Of a stretch of 64,000 nucleotides of DNA, positions 1 through 8,839 are shown in pieces. Source of the DNA: JACKCR01 sp041390305. GTDB lineage: Bacteria; Eisenbacteria; RBG-16-71-46; CAIMUX01. The DNA is taken from positions 26,883-90,882 of the forward strand of contig JAWKQE010000025.1 of the NCBI GenBank assembly GCA_041390305.1, in the 5' to 3' direction. The number at the start of each line of letters is the position of its first letter. The stretch's first letter is position 1. Both the position numbers and the translations under genes were made by a program. Below the pieces are notes generated by a model. That model was not told where the DNA came from, made no database searches, and worked only from the letters and a program-made list of their open reading frames with translations.

Positions 1-1057
1 TCTCCACTCCCACGATCTGGACCTCCACGTCCTCCTTCGAGCGCTCGAGCTTCTTCCGAACCATCGGTTCGAGGACCGGGCGGAAGAGTTCCCCGGTCAC
101 GAGCGTCACCTTGCGGACGCCCGCGTCCTTCGCGTCCGGGAAGAGCTGACGGACCCGGCCCATCTTGTTCGTGAACCAGCGCGTGAGGCCGATGCCGTTC
201 TCGAGCTGCGGGAAACCGTCGTACTGAGTCTCGGGCGGGACGGGGCGGCCGACCTTCCGGTACCACTCGTCCGCCATGTGGAGGAACGTGATCCCGAGCG
301 TCTCGCGGAACTCTTCCTGGAACGCTTCCGCGTCCGCGAGCGTGCGGCGGGCGAGGTCTTCACTCACCGGTTCCAGGTCGGGAAGTCCTTCCCGGTGGGT
401 CGTCATCCCGAGCGGAACGACGGCCAGGGACTGGACGTGCGGGAAGTACTTCGCGAGCTCCCGGACCGTGTTCTTGAGGTCCTCCCCATCGTTGTATCCA
501 GGCACGAAGACGACCTGCGTGTGCATCTCGATGTCGTTCTCGGCGAAGTAGTCGAGGATCGGACGGATGTCGCGGTCCTGTCTGGCCCGGATCATCTCCT
601 GCCGGACAGCCGGATCCATCGAGTGCACGGAGACGTAGATCGGCGAGAGCTTCTGCTCGACGATCCGACGGATCTCCCACTCCTTGAGGTTCGAGAGGGT
701 GACGAAGTTGCCGTGGAGGAAGCTGAGGCGGTAGTCCTCGTCCTTCACGTAGAGCGTCTTCCGCATCCCGGACGGGTTCTGGTACGTGAAGCAGAAGACG
801 CAGTCGTTGCCGCAGAGGCGGACTTTCATCGGCGCGAGGGAGATGCCGAGGTCGGGCGGTCCCATCGGGCTCACGTCGACCGCGATCTTCTCCGTACCGC
901 GGAACAGCTCGATGGAGAGGTCGAGGTCGGCGGCGCGGAAGTGGAAGTCCAGGGCATCGCGGACCGGTTCGCCGTTGATGCGAACGATCTGGTCACCGGG
1001 ACGGATGCCGAGGAGCTCGGCCTCGGATCCCGGGGCGACGGTTTCTACCTGGACCAT
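1..1057 (-). CDS. DUF512-family PDZ/radical-SAM-like Fe-S protein (3' end off window)
   Basis: The reading frame begins with ATG at 1057 and runs leftward off the window without a stop, so the C-terminus is missing. The first ~70 residues look like a PDZ domain (APGSEAELLGIRPGDQIVRI). A cysteine cluster of the form CGNDCVFC follows near residue 95, then the conserved Y-x-K-D-x-D-Y-R-x-SFL region. This order is typical of DUF512 proteins, which are related to NifB/MoaA-type radical SAM enzymes; the family's reaction is not established. The part in view reaches into the DUF512 region. It is divergent from the acetyltransferase gene at 1218. Family assignment is from recognised motifs; function is unknown. 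Confidence 0.85.
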   Translation of the reverse strand, partial: MVQVETVAPGSEAELLGIRPGDQIVRINGEPVRDALDFHFRAADLDLSIELFRGTEKIAVDVSPMGPPDLGISLAPMKVRLCGNDCVFCFTYQNPSGMRKTLYVKDEDYRLSFLHGNFVTLSNLKEWEIRRIVEQKLSPIYVSVHSMDPAVRQEMIRARQDRDIRPILDYFAENDIEMHTQVVFVPGYNDGEDLKNTVRELAKYFPHVQSLAVVPLGMTTHREGLPDLEPVSEDLARRTLADAEAFQEEFRETLGITFLHMADEWYRKVGRPVPPETQYDGFPQLENGIGLTRWFTNKMGRVRQLFPDAKDAGVRKVTLVTGELFRPVLEPMVRKKLERSKEDVEVQIVGVE

Positions 1058-1217
1058 GTGTCTGCTCTCACCCGCTGTCGGCGGGTCTGGAGGCGCGTCT
1101 GGCGCGCTCGGTCGATTCGACTGGGAACGGATGAGACTAACGGCCGCGGTCCGTTGTTGTCCACCCGCTGTGCCCGCGGATACCGTAGACGAGGAACGGA
1201 CGGGACCGGAGGAACGG

Positions 1218-1838
1218 ATGCACACCGAGCACCAGACGAAGGACGGGCGTGGGTTCCGGGTGCGGTCGATCGCCCTCCCCGAGGACCGGGAGGCCGTCCT
1301 CCGGCTCGACACCTCGATGGTCACGAGTGAGCGGTTCCGGATCGACATGGACGGCGCGCGGCTCTCGGACGGGAGATTGGGCGTCCTGGTCGCGCCTGAG
1401 CCTCTCCCCGCACCGCTTCAGAAGACGTTTCCGCTCGGAGGGGAGCTGGGCGACGAGCACTTCTGGCAGGAACGGTTCGTCGCGGAGTTTGGGAACGGAG
1501 ATGGCCCGGTTGGGCCCGTCGCAGGGTTCCTCGCCCTGCGCCATGAGCGTTGGAATCGGCGCATGGTCATCTGGCATCTCTACGTCGATCGCGAGGCGCG
1601 CGGTCTCGGTGTCGGAGGGGCGCTTCTCGATGCGGCCGAGCGGTCGGCCCGGTCCGCCAAGTGCTGGTGCCTCTGGCTCGAGGTGACGAACGTCAACGTG
1701 CCCGCGATCCGCTTCTACGAGTCCCAGGGGTTTGCGTTCGTGGGGTTCGACCGAAGCCTCTATGACCCGGAGGGTGAGGCCGGAACGGAAACGGCGCTGT
1801 ACATGACGCGGGACGTGGGTTCGTCGTCGCGTCGCTAG
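1218..1838 (+). CDS. GNAT-family N-acetyltransferase
   Basis: A 206-residue protein with the acetyl-CoA-binding motif A of GNAT enzymes (YVDREARGLGVGGALLDAA, residues ~122-140), followed by a segment ending in FYESQGFAFVG, the usual C-terminal GNAT strand-helix. The start at 1218 is chosen because GGAGG lies 5-9 bases upstream and the residues fit a GNAT N-terminus; the frame is open further upstream but without family similarity. The substrate cannot be told from sequence. The gene stands alone between the divergent DUF512 gene and the tRNA-Gly terminator. Confidence 0.85.
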   Translation: MHTEHQTKDGRGFRVRSIALPEDREAVLRLDTSMVTSERFRIDMDGARLSDGRLGVLVAPEPLPAPLQKTFPLGGELGDEHFWQERFVAEFGNGDGPVGPVAGFLALRHERWNRRMVIWHLYVDREARGLGVGGALLDAAERSARSAKCWCLWLEVTNVNVPAIRFYESQGFAFVGFDRSLYDPEGEAGTETALYMTRDVGSSSRR

Positions 1839-1864
1839 GCCCAGTCGTCGAGCTACTTCGCGGC

Positions 1865-1906
1865 AAAAAAAACGAAGACGCCCCCATCTGCGGTGGGGAC
1901 GTCTTC
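1865..1906 (-). terminator. Rho-independent terminator of tRNA-Gly
   Basis: Read on the minus strand this is a GC-rich hairpin with arms GAAGACG and CGTCTTC, extended by CCCCA pairing with TGGGG, followed by a run of eight T (plus-strand A run 1865-1872). It starts 5 bases after the encoded CCA of the tRNA, so it is most likely the tRNA terminator. Confidence 0.85.
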
Positions 1907-1911
1907 CAAGC

Positions 1912-1987
1912 TGGAGCGGGCAACCGGGTTCGAACCGGCGACATTCAGCTTGGGAAGCTGACACTCTGCCAACTGAGTTATGCCCGC
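1912..1987 (-). tRNA. tRNA-Gly (anticodon CCC)
   Basis: A 76-nt cloverleaf on the minus strand. The acceptor stem GCGGGCA pairs with TGCCCGC, the D-arm contains AGTTGGCAGAGT, the anticodon stem TCAGC/GCTGA encloses the loop TTCCCAA (anticodon CCC at positions 34-36), and the T-arm contains GGTTCGAACCC. The CCA end is genomically encoded. A strong promoter lies just upstream and a hairpin-T-run terminator just downstream, so it is a single-gene transcription unit. Confidence 0.95.
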
Positions 1988-2010
1988 TCAAAACGACTCG
2001 TGCATTCGCG

Positions 2011-2039
2011 AAGGTAGGCACGCGGACGCTGGCTGTCAA
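2011..2039 (-). promoter_or_regulatory. Sigma-70-type promoter of tRNA-Gly
   Basis: On the minus strand a perfect -35 box TTGACA (2039-2034) is followed after 17 bases by TACCTT (2016-2011) as the -10 element. The mature tRNA 5' end lies 23 bases further on. Seen directly; the assignment is inference from spacing. Confidence 0.7.
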
Positions 2040-2079
2040 GTGCTGGAGAGCCGCGCGAAGCGGCCATTTCGCCTCCGTC

Positions 2080-2121
2080 GATCGCGCCCGATCCCGCCTC
2101 GATCGCGCTCGGTCCCAGTCT
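2080..2121. repeat. Imperfect 21-bp tandem duplication
   Basis: Two adjacent 21-base units start with GATCGCGC followed by a C or T and CG; they match at most positions (2080-2100 and 2101-2121). The location is intergenic and no function is evident. Confidence 0.6.
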
Positions 2122-2630
2122 GGATCGAGGCGGCAGGATCGATGGCGGGCCGACGCGGAGTCGGCCCGGGCCGGTGGAGGCGATGTTTGCGCCGTGGGAT
2201 GGCGAAGCGACGAGCGACAGGAGCATCGAGCACGGGGACGGGAGCAGGATCGGCGCGACACGTCGGCGACCGAGAGACTTCCACAAATGGTGGTGTGAGG
2301 ATACCACGTACCGGGAACGCACCTTCGGGTGGTTCACCCGCGGAGGCCGTTGGCTACACCCAGGCCTCGGTATGCAGCGCCACACCCCGCAGCCGCGAGG
2401 TGGGACGCCTGGGCCGCCCAACGGGGAGTGTTCGCGCCAGGCGTCTGCTTCGTCGCCAAAACGGACTGTTGCGGGCGACGCGGCGCATCAGCGGCCCGTG
2501 GTCCCCGACTCCCACGCCGTGGGTCGAGAAACCCAGCACACCGGTCGAAAACCGAGGTGGTGGAGCCAAGCGCACCAGAGACCGACACCCGCAACTCCAC
2601 GCCCCCGGAACTCAAGCTTTGGAGTCGCTC

Positions 2631-4343
2631 ATGCCCTTGTGGGTCGTTCTCTCGTTGGCCTTCGTCGCCGCCGGTGCGGCCGGTGCGGCCCTTGGCCTCG
2701 CTCTGGACGTGTCCATGCGTTCGGGGTTCCTCTTTGGAGCCCTATCCGCCGTTCCGGCCGTGGCGGTGCTCTACGCGCTCGCCGGCTACCCTGCCCGGCG
2801 ACAGGTGGGACGGATCGTTGCCCTCTTGAATGCGCGGAGCAAGGGCATGGGTGCGCGATCCGATGGAGCCCAGGTTGCCCGCCGCACGGGGCGACCGGCG
2901 TCTTCGGGGGGCTCTCTAGCCAAGGAGACTGCGAGACCGACCCGGGACGTGGTCGACCAGGTCCAGGGCGTCCTCGAGGACCACGCGCGTCTCGTTGCAC
3001 ACATGGTGCAGATCGGGAGCGGCATGGCGACGGCCGCGGCGGAGGTCTCGTTCGCTTCGGATCAGCTCCGGAAGCGGGTCGGCGCCCAAGTAGAGCATGC
3101 GGTCGAGATCGAGTCCGCGACGCAGTCGATCTCGGGAACGGTGGAAGACGCGGCCGCGAGCTCTTCGCGCTCGGCCGAGGTCGCGGAGCTCGCCCGACGC
3201 GCGTCCCACGCGGGCCAGGATGCGATCGAGGCCGCGAGGCACAAGATGGACAACGTGCAGACGCGAGTGGAGGACGTCGCCCATTCCGTCGAACGTCTCG
3301 AGTCACGGGCCGAGGAGATCCGGAAGATCACCGGCGTGATCGAAGAGATCGCGGACCAGACGAACCTCCTCGCCCTCAACGCTTCGATCGAGGCCGCGCG
3401 GAGCGGCGAGCACGGACGCGGCTTCGCGGTCGTCGCAGATGAAGTGCGGAACCTCGCGGCACGGACCGCAACGGCGACCACCGAGATCGGACGGATGGTG
3501 CAGGACATCGACAACGAAGCGGCCGGCGCGAGGCGGACGATGGAGGAACTCGACCGGGCCGTGCGCGAGAGCACGGAGCAGACCGTCGCGGTCGATCGTC
3601 AGTTCGCCGAAGTCCTGTCGCGAACGGGCGAGGTGGAAGAGCAGATCCTCCAGGTGGCCGAGGGTGGACGACGGACCCACGACCAGCTCGCGCAGATCAC
3701 CGGTTCGGTCCACAACGTGACGCAGCAGCTCTCGGAGACGGCGACGGAAGTCGATTCCGTCTCGAAGCAGGCACTCGAACTCTCCGAGAGAGCGGAGACG
3801 ATCTTCGAGGAGCTGGGCGGTGAGTCGATGGGCGACGTGCACGACCAGGTGCGCCGGCTCGCATCCAATGCCGCGGCTGAGATCGGAGCGATCTTCGAAC
3901 GCGCCGTCTCCCAGAACCGAATCTCGCTCGCGGACCTCTTCGCCCGGAACTACGAACCGATCGAGGGAACCCGTCCGACGAAGTATCGCACCCGGTTCGA
4001 TCGCCTCACGGACGAGCTCCTCCCGGCCGTCCAGGAGCCGATCCTCGCCCAGTGTCCCGCCGTGATCTTCGCGGCGACGGTCGACGACCACGGCTACCTA
4101 CCGACCCACAACCGGAAGTTCGCCCAACCCCTGACGGGAGACTACGAGCGCGACCTGACGAACAGCCGGACGAAGCGGATCTTCGACGACCGGACGGGAT
4201 CCCGCTGCGGCGCGCACACGAAGGCGTTCCTGCTCCAGACCTACAAGCGTGACACGGGCGAGGTCATGCACGACCTCTCGGTGCCGATCTTCGTCCAGGG
4301 TCGGCACTGGGGCGGGTTCCGGATCGGGTACAAGGCGGCGTAG
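2631..4343 (+). CDS. Methyl-accepting chemotaxis protein with C-terminal sensor-like domain
   Basis: A 570-residue receptor. Two hydrophobic segments at residues ~4-25 and ~32-53 anchor it, with almost no periplasmic loop between them. A coiled-coil signalling domain follows, with its hairpin tip around residues 237-275 (ADQTNLLALNASIEAARS, then GRGFAVVADEVRNLA), the CheA/CheW contact region. From ~433 to the end is a separate domain (FARNYEPI, YLPTHNRKF, RIFNDRTG-like, FVQGRHWGG) seen at the C-terminus of some proteobacterial receptors and resembling a cytosolic ligand-binding module. GGAG sits upstream of the ATG at 2631; the frame stays open upstream, but that part does not look coding. 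No other che gene is nearby. Confidence 0.9.
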   Translation: MPLWVVLSLAFVAAGAAGAALGLALDVSMRSGFLFGALSAVPAVAVLYALAGYPARRQVGRIVALLNARSKGMGARSDGAQVARRTGRPASSGGSLAKETARPTRDVVDQVQGVLEDHARLVAHMVQIGSGMATAAAEVSFASDQLRKRVGAQVEHAVEIESATQSISGTVEDAAASSSRSAEVAELARRASHAGQDAIEAARHKMDNVQTRVEDVAHSVERLESRAEEIRKITGVIEEIADQTNLLALNASIEAARSGEHGRGFAVVADEVRNLAARTATATTEIGRMVQDIDNEAAGARRTMEELDRAVRESTEQTVAVDRQFAEVLSRTGEVEEQILQVAEGGRRTHDQLAQITGSVHNVTQQLSETATEVDSVSKQALELSERAETIFEELGGESMGDVHDQVRRLASNAAAEIGAIFERAVSQNRISLADLFARNYEPIEGTRPTKYRTRFDRLTDELLPAVQEPILAQCPAVIFAATVDDHGYLPTHNRKFAQPLTGDYERDLTNSRTKRIFDDRTGSRCGAHTKAFLLQTYKRDTGEVMHDLSVPIFVQGRHWGGFRIGYKAA

Positions 4344-4379
4344 TGCCGGGTGTCGTGGCTCCGCGCCACTCTCCTCGCG

Positions 4380-5558
4380 CTAGAGGTGTCCGACTTCGAG
4401 TGCTACGTCGACCCGGGCCGAAGTTTCCTCGGCGGATTCGCCCTCTTCGATCTCGATCGTGACCGCGTGCGGGAGTCGGTTGCGGAACCAGGTCTCCTGG
4501 CGCTTCGCGTACTGGCGCGTCTGGATCACGAAACGGGATCGGCACTCGTCGAGCGGCGCGCCACCGAGAAGGTGTGGGAGGAACTCGCGGTAGCCGACCG
4601 TGCGGAGGCCGGGTGCGTCGGGTTCGACGCCCGAGTCGAGGAGCGCGCGGATCTCACCGAGGAGACCCGCCTCCAGCATGGCTTCGCACCGACGCGCGAT
4701 CCGCTCGCGCAGCACCGGGCGCGGACGTGAGAGGACGACGACCGGCGGTGTGACGGATCGCACCGTGTCCCCTGCCGCGTCTCCCGCCACCGGGAGCGAT
4801 CCACTTGCCGGGACCGGATCCTGCTCGCCCTCGCGCGCTCCGCTGTAGATCTCCTGGAGCGTCCTCCCCGTCAGTTCGACGAGTTCGCAGGCGCGGATGA
4901 CCCGGTGCCGGTTGTACCGATCGATTCCGGCGGCACCGTCGGGATCGCGGCCCGCGAGCCGCGCGAAGACGGCGCTGAGCCCCTCTCGTTCCACCATCGC
5001 TTCGAGTTCTTTACGGAGCTCGGGAGACGCGGACGGCAGCGCGTGGAGTCCGCGGATCGCGGCTTCCCAGTAGAGTCCGGTGCCACCCACCGCCAACGCC
5101 TTCTGGCCGCGACTCGCGAGGTCCGCCTGGGCCTCGAGGAACCGCTCGCGGAACCACCCGGCACTCGCGACTTCGTTGGGGTCGAGCAGGTCGAGCAGGT
5201 GGTGCCGGACGCGCGATGTCTCCTCCGCGCTCGGCTTGGCCGTACCGATCTCCATCCGGCGGTAGATCTGCCGACTGTCGACCGACACGATCTCCCAGCC
5301 ATGACGTTCCGCGAGCAGGAGGGCGACGTCACTCTTCCCCACCGCGGTCGCGCCGGTGAGAAAGCAGACGATTGGTGCACTCCCGGCGCTGGGAGTCGGG
5401 CACGCGGCATCCGGCGTGTTTCCGGCGCATGGAGTCGTACGCGTGCGGTCCGGCGTGCTCCCGGCGTTGGGACGGGCAAGTGCGCGACCCGACGCGGTTC
5501 CGGCGTTCGGCGTGACGCCACCGGGGCGTGCGGACTCGTCTCTCGGCTGTTCGGTCAT
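4380..5558 (-). CDS. miaA: tRNA dimethylallyltransferase MiaA
   Basis: A 392-residue MiaA, which transfers dimethylallyl to A37 of UNN-reading tRNAs. The P-loop GATAVGKSD is at residues 69-77, followed by DSRQIYRRMEIGTAKPS, GGTGLYW and the C-terminal RQYAKRQETWFR. The family is usually near 300-320 residues. The excess comes from a ~60-residue Pro/Ala/Thr-rich N-terminal extension made of a 13-residue repeat, and from a loop around residues 235-265. No in-frame start lies closer to the P-loop, so the extension is real if the sequence is. The gene is 30 bases after mutL, a common pairing. Confidence 0.93.
   Translation of the reverse strand: MTEQPRDESARPGGVTPNAGTASGRALARPNAGSTPDRTRTTPCAGNTPDAACPTPSAGSAPIVCFLTGATAVGKSDVALLLAERHGWEIVSVDSRQIYRRMEIGTAKPSAEETSRVRHHLLDLLDPNEVASAGWFRERFLEAQADLASRGQKALAVGGTGLYWEAAIRGLHALPSASPELRKELEAMVEREGLSAVFARLAGRDPDGAAGIDRYNRHRVIRACELVELTGRTLQEIYSGAREGEQDPVPASGSLPVAGDAAGDTVRSVTPPVVVLSRPRPVLRERIARRCEAMLEAGLLGEIRALLDSGVEPDAPGLRTVGYREFLPHLLGGAPLDECRSRFVIQTRQYAKRQETWFRNRLPHAVTIEIEEGESAEETSARVDVALEVGHL
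5385..5501 (-). repeat. Three 39-bp tandem repeats encoding the MiaA N-terminal extension
   Basis: Units at 5385-5423, 5424-5462 and 5463-5501, with a partial fourth, each begin GGCG and have a period of exactly 39 bp (13 codons), so the frame is kept. The protein repeat is of the type P-x-A-G-x-T-P-D. The copies have diverged. Confidence 0.8.
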
Positions 5559-5588
5559 CGGCCGTGCATCCCGCGAGTTCCCCGCGCG

Positions 5589-7697
5589 TCAGTGACGTCC
5601 GAACCGGCCGTCGAGATCGTAGAGGTCGACTTCGATGTAGGTCGGACGTCCGTGCGGATCGCCGTGCGGAACCGACGTGCGGAAGAGGTCGCTGATGAGC
5701 CGTTCCATCTCGTCCCTCGCGAGAGGACGGCCGCTCTTGATCGCGCTGCGGCAGGCGAAGGACGCGGCCAGATGCTCCCTCCGCTCCTGGAGTCTTCTCG
5801 AGGGGCGATCGGAGAGATCCGCGAGGACGTCCCGGAAGTGCTGCTCGGGGTCGCGTGACCAGAGCACGGGAACGCCTTGGAGGAGCACGGTGTCCTTTCC
5901 GAACTCCGTCACGTCGAGGCCGAGCGCAGCGAAGTCGCCGGAGAACCGCTCGAAGAGGTCCATCTCCTCCGGCTCCAGGGACACGGGAATCGGCGTGAGC
6001 AGCTGCTGCGTCGGGCCGGCCCCGGCTTCGAGCTGGGCGACGAACTTCTCGTAGAGGATCCGTTCGTGCGCCGCGTGTTGGTCGACGATCAGCATCCCTG
6101 TTTCCGTCTGGACGAGGATGTAACGGCGATGGAGCTGCCAGAGAACGCTCTGCCGCTCCGATCCGGGTGCGACGCGGGACTCCGCGCCCGAGAGGGATGA
6201 CGGATCCGCTTCGAATGGCCGATCGCTGCTGGATGGCGACCCCGTGCCGGACGGTGAACCCGCGCCAAATGGCGAGCCAGTGCCGGACGGTGAACCCGCT
6301 CCGTATGGCGAGTCCGCCTCGAACGACGCGCCGGTTTCCGACCGGGAGCGCGAACCGGAATCACCGCCGGAGGGAGACTCCCACGGCAGCGTGTCCTCGT
6401 CCCACCGGGGCGACCTGTCGGCGACGGCCCCGCCGGCACCGGCTTCTCCCGCGCTCACGTTGGGCCCGCGATAGAGGTCGTCGAGCAGCGGTCCCATGTG
6501 CGGACGGTAGTCGCCGCGATGCGTGCCGCGTTCCACTCCATCCGGACTGCGGACGTCACCACGCGAACCGAAGGACGTCACGCCGCCTCCACCGCCAGCT
6601 CCCGGGCCGCCACCTCCACCGAAGACCGACACGCCGCCTTCCCCGGTCCGCGGGCGGCTCCAACCACCGCCCTTGTCGGCCCGGTCGAGGTTCCAGGTCG
6701 GGACGAGCGACTGCGCCTGCTGACGCACGACGCGCGCGAGCCAACCGAAGAGTTCCGATTCGTCGAGGAAGCGGATCTCCCGTTTCGTCGGGTGCACGTT
6801 GACGTCGATCCGGCCGGGGTCGAGGCCGAGGAGCATCACGGCCCAGGGGTTCTTGCTCGGCGGAAGGAGATCGCCGAACGCCTGCCGCACCGAGGCGACG
6901 AGCCAGGGCGCGGACACCCAACGTCCGTTGACGAGGAACGTCTGATGCTGCGTGCCCGCGCGGGCGAGCTCCGGCACGCCGACGAATCCGAACGCGTAGT
7001 AGGACGGCGCCCGCTCTTCGATCGGCAGGAGCTTGTCCAGCATCTTGGCCCCGTGAAGCTGGACGATCCGGTCCGCGAGTCCGCTCACGGGCGAGAGGTC
7101 GAGCACGGACTCGCCCCGGCTCCTGAGCCGGAAGTGGACCGAGGGATGCGCGAGTGAGTACACCTCGACCATCTTCTTGATTGCGCGCGCTTCGGCACTC
7201 GCGCTCTTGAGGAAGCGCTTCCGCACGGGCGAGTTGAAGAAAAGGTCATCGGCGCGGACGGTCGTACCCCGGCTCCGCGAACACGGCTCGAAGGCCTGGA
7301 GTTCGCCGCCTTCGACTACCGCGCGATGGCCGAGCCCTGACTCGTCGGGGGACGTTTCGATCTCCATGCGGGAGACGCGTCCGATGGACGGGATCGCTTC
7401 GCCGCGGAAGCCGAGCGAACCGACGCGGAGGAGGTCCTCCTCCGAGCGGAGCTTGCTCGTGGCGTGCGTTTCGAGCGCGAGTTCCAGGTCTTCCGGCGTC
7501 ATGCCGATGCCGTCGTCGGAAACGGAGATGCTCGCGTCGGGACGGTCGCCGAGTTCGACTTCGATCCGCCGGGCCTCGGCGTCGAGAGAGTTCTCGAGCA
7601 GTTCCTTTGCGACGGAGAGCGGACGGAGGATCATCTCCCCCGCGGCGATCTTGGAGACGACGCCCGGATCGAGCCGTTGTACGCGTGGACGTGTCAC
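5589..7697 (-). CDS. mutL: DNA mismatch repair protein MutL (endonuclease type)
   Basis: A 702-residue MutL. The N-terminal GHKL ATPase has KELLENSLDA, SDDGIGM, THATSKL and GFRGEAIPSI, followed by the transducer domain with NGRWV and VNVHPTKREIRF (~residue 310). A long linker (~330-520) is Gly/Ser/Pro-rich and partly repetitive. The C-terminal domain has the nicking motif DQHAAHERILYE (~533-544) and ACRSAIK (~647); the final PHGRP motif has Asp where Cys is usual. The start is GTG at 7697, overlapping the TGA of the upstream glycosyltransferase, with GAGG upstream. It acts with MutS, which is not in view. Confidence 0.95.
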   Translation of the reverse strand: MTRPRVQRLDPGVVSKIAAGEMILRPLSVAKELLENSLDAEARRIEVELGDRPDASISVSDDGIGMTPEDLELALETHATSKLRSEEDLLRVGSLGFRGEAIPSIGRVSRMEIETSPDESGLGHRAVVEGGELQAFEPCSRSRGTTVRADDLFFNSPVRKRFLKSASAEARAIKKMVEVYSLAHPSVHFRLRSRGESVLDLSPVSGLADRIVQLHGAKMLDKLLPIEERAPSYYAFGFVGVPELARAGTQHQTFLVNGRWVSAPWLVASVRQAFGDLLPPSKNPWAVMLLGLDPGRIDVNVHPTKREIRFLDESELFGWLARVVRQQAQSLVPTWNLDRADKGGGWSRPRTGEGGVSVFGGGGGPGAGGGGGVTSFGSRGDVRSPDGVERGTHRGDYRPHMGPLLDDLYRGPNVSAGEAGAGGAVADRSPRWDEDTLPWESPSGGDSGSRSRSETGASFEADSPYGAGSPSGTGSPFGAGSPSGTGSPSSSDRPFEADPSSLSGAESRVAPGSERQSVLWQLHRRYILVQTETGMLIVDQHAAHERILYEKFVAQLEAGAGPTQQLLTPIPVSLEPEEMDLFERFSGDFAALGLDVTEFGKDTVLLQGVPVLWSRDPEQHFRDVLADLSDRPSRRLQERREHLAASFACRSAIKSGRPLARDEMERLISDLFRTSVPHGDPHGRPTYIEVDLYDLDGRFGRH
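6208..6315 (-). repeat. 36-bp tandem repeats in the MutL linker
   Basis: Two clear units, 6244-6279 and 6280-6315, share the same first 20 bases, and a degenerate third precedes them. The period is 36 bp (12 codons). They encode a Gly/Ser/Pro repeat (GAGSPSGTGSPF-like) in the flexible linker between the ATPase and the dimerisation/endonuclease domain. Confidence 0.8.
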
Positions 7698-8839
7698 GAG
7701 AGGACCTCACGTCGGAACGGTGAGCCTGCGTTGCCTTCGCGGTGTTTCGCGGGCCGCCCGTCCGTCTGTGTGTCCACCCGTGCTTCCGTCCGTGCTCCCC
7801 GTTGCCCCTCGGGTTCGCCGACCAGCTCGAACCCGGCCGCGACGACTTCTCCTGGGTCGACGGCGAGACACGGGAATCCGCCCCGCCAGCAGCGATCGCG
7901 ACCGTGCACGCCGCAGGGACGACAGCGAAGCCCTGCGACTTCGAGGACTCTCGTCTTCTCTCCGAGCGGCGAGAACCCGAACGCACGGATGGACGATCCG
8001 AAGACGGCGACGACGGGGACTCCGAGCGCGGTGGCGAGGTGCATCGGACCGGAGTCACCGCTCACGGCGAGGTCGGCCCCGGCGAGCACGGCCTTGAGCG
8101 CGCGAAGTGGAACGGAAACGCGTCGAAACCCAGCGGTGATGCTGTCCGGAGTCGGCTCTACGTTCGGCGCTTCGACCCAGAGCACGTCCCAGCCTCGGTC
8201 CCGGAGTTGCCGGCCCACCTCGGCGAATCGCGGGACCGGGTAGGCCTTGCTCTTCCGTGAGGCGCCCGTCAGCAGCGCGACACGCGGGGGACCCGCGGTC
8301 AGGAGGTCCGCATGCGTCCGTTCCAGCGCGGCGCGGTCTTCCTCCGTCACCCGGACCTCCGGGCGCAGTGCATCGGCGGGAGGCACGGCTGCGGTCCCGG
8401 CATCCGGGGCGAAGGCGGCTTCTGCGTAGCGGACGGCGGCGTGAGGAATCCGGGCGCCTGGGTCGACATTCCCTCGCACGACGAGCAGCCGCCGGGCAAC
8501 GCTGCGGGTCTTCACCGCGCTCCGCCTCGCCTCGACGCGGGAGGCGTATCCAACCGTCGCGCTCCGGCTGCTCGGACTCCCCTGCAGGTCCACGATGTGG
8601 TCGAAACGCACCGTGCTCGCGGCGTCCGCGGCGTCCGTGCGCACGTGCGTATCCCATTCCTCGCGCGTCCAGATCCTCTCGACGTACGGGAGTCCGTCGA
8701 AGATCGGAACGAACGCGGCCTCGGTCACCACGTCCACGACGTGACCTGCCTCCCGGAGTGCGCGGATGACGCCCGTGGTGAGCACGACGTCACCGAGCGA
8801 GTGGTAGCGGAGGACGAGAGTACGGGAACCGGTCACCAC
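7694..8839 (-). CDS. Glycosyltransferase family 9 (heptosyltransferase-like)
   Basis: A 381-residue GT9 protein, the family of ADP-heptose:LPS heptosyltransferases. It begins with LVLRYHSLGDVVLTTGVIRAL, the family N-terminal motif, and later has GASRKSKAYP and the sugar-nucleotide-binding segment SGDSGPMHLATALGVPVVAVFG. The C-terminal 40 residues are an unrelated charged tail. The GTG start at 8839 overlaps the end of the Minf_1886 gene by 7 bases, and the stop overlaps the mutL GTG. It probably adds heptose or a related sugar to LPS core; exact donor and acceptor are unknown. Confidence 0.88.
   Translation of the reverse strand: MVTGSRTLVLRYHSLGDVVLTTGVIRALREAGHVVDVVTEAAFVPIFDGLPYVERIWTREEWDTHVRTDAADAASTVRFDHIVDLQGSPSSRSATVGYASRVEARRSAVKTRSVARRLLVVRGNVDPGARIPHAAVRYAEAAFAPDAGTAAVPPADALRPEVRVTEEDRAALERTHADLLTAGPPRVALLTGASRKSKAYPVPRFAEVGRQLRDRGWDVLWVEAPNVEPTPDSITAGFRRVSVPLRALKAVLAGADLAVSGDSGPMHLATALGVPVVAVFGSSIRAFGFSPLGEKTRVLEVAGLRCRPCGVHGRDRCWRGGFPCLAVDPGEVVAAGFELVGEPEGQRGARTEARVDTQTDGRPAKHREGNAGSPFRREVLS

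Larger units (their letters stand above)
1988..2630. other. Intergenic stretch between tRNA-Gly and the chemotaxis receptor
   Basis: About 640 bases without a convincing gene. It holds the tRNA-Gly promoter, an imperfect 21-bp tandem duplication (2080-2121), and a perfect 8-bp hairpin with arms GGGCCGAC and GTCGGCCC (2147-2167). Open frames cross it in several registers, but none has a ribosome site plus recognisable protein. The receptor promoter should lie here but is not obvious. Confidence 0.5.

Noticed and set aside
4343..4380. A short hairpin between the chemoreceptor and miaA as terminator
   Set aside because: Only about five pairs and no T run on either side.
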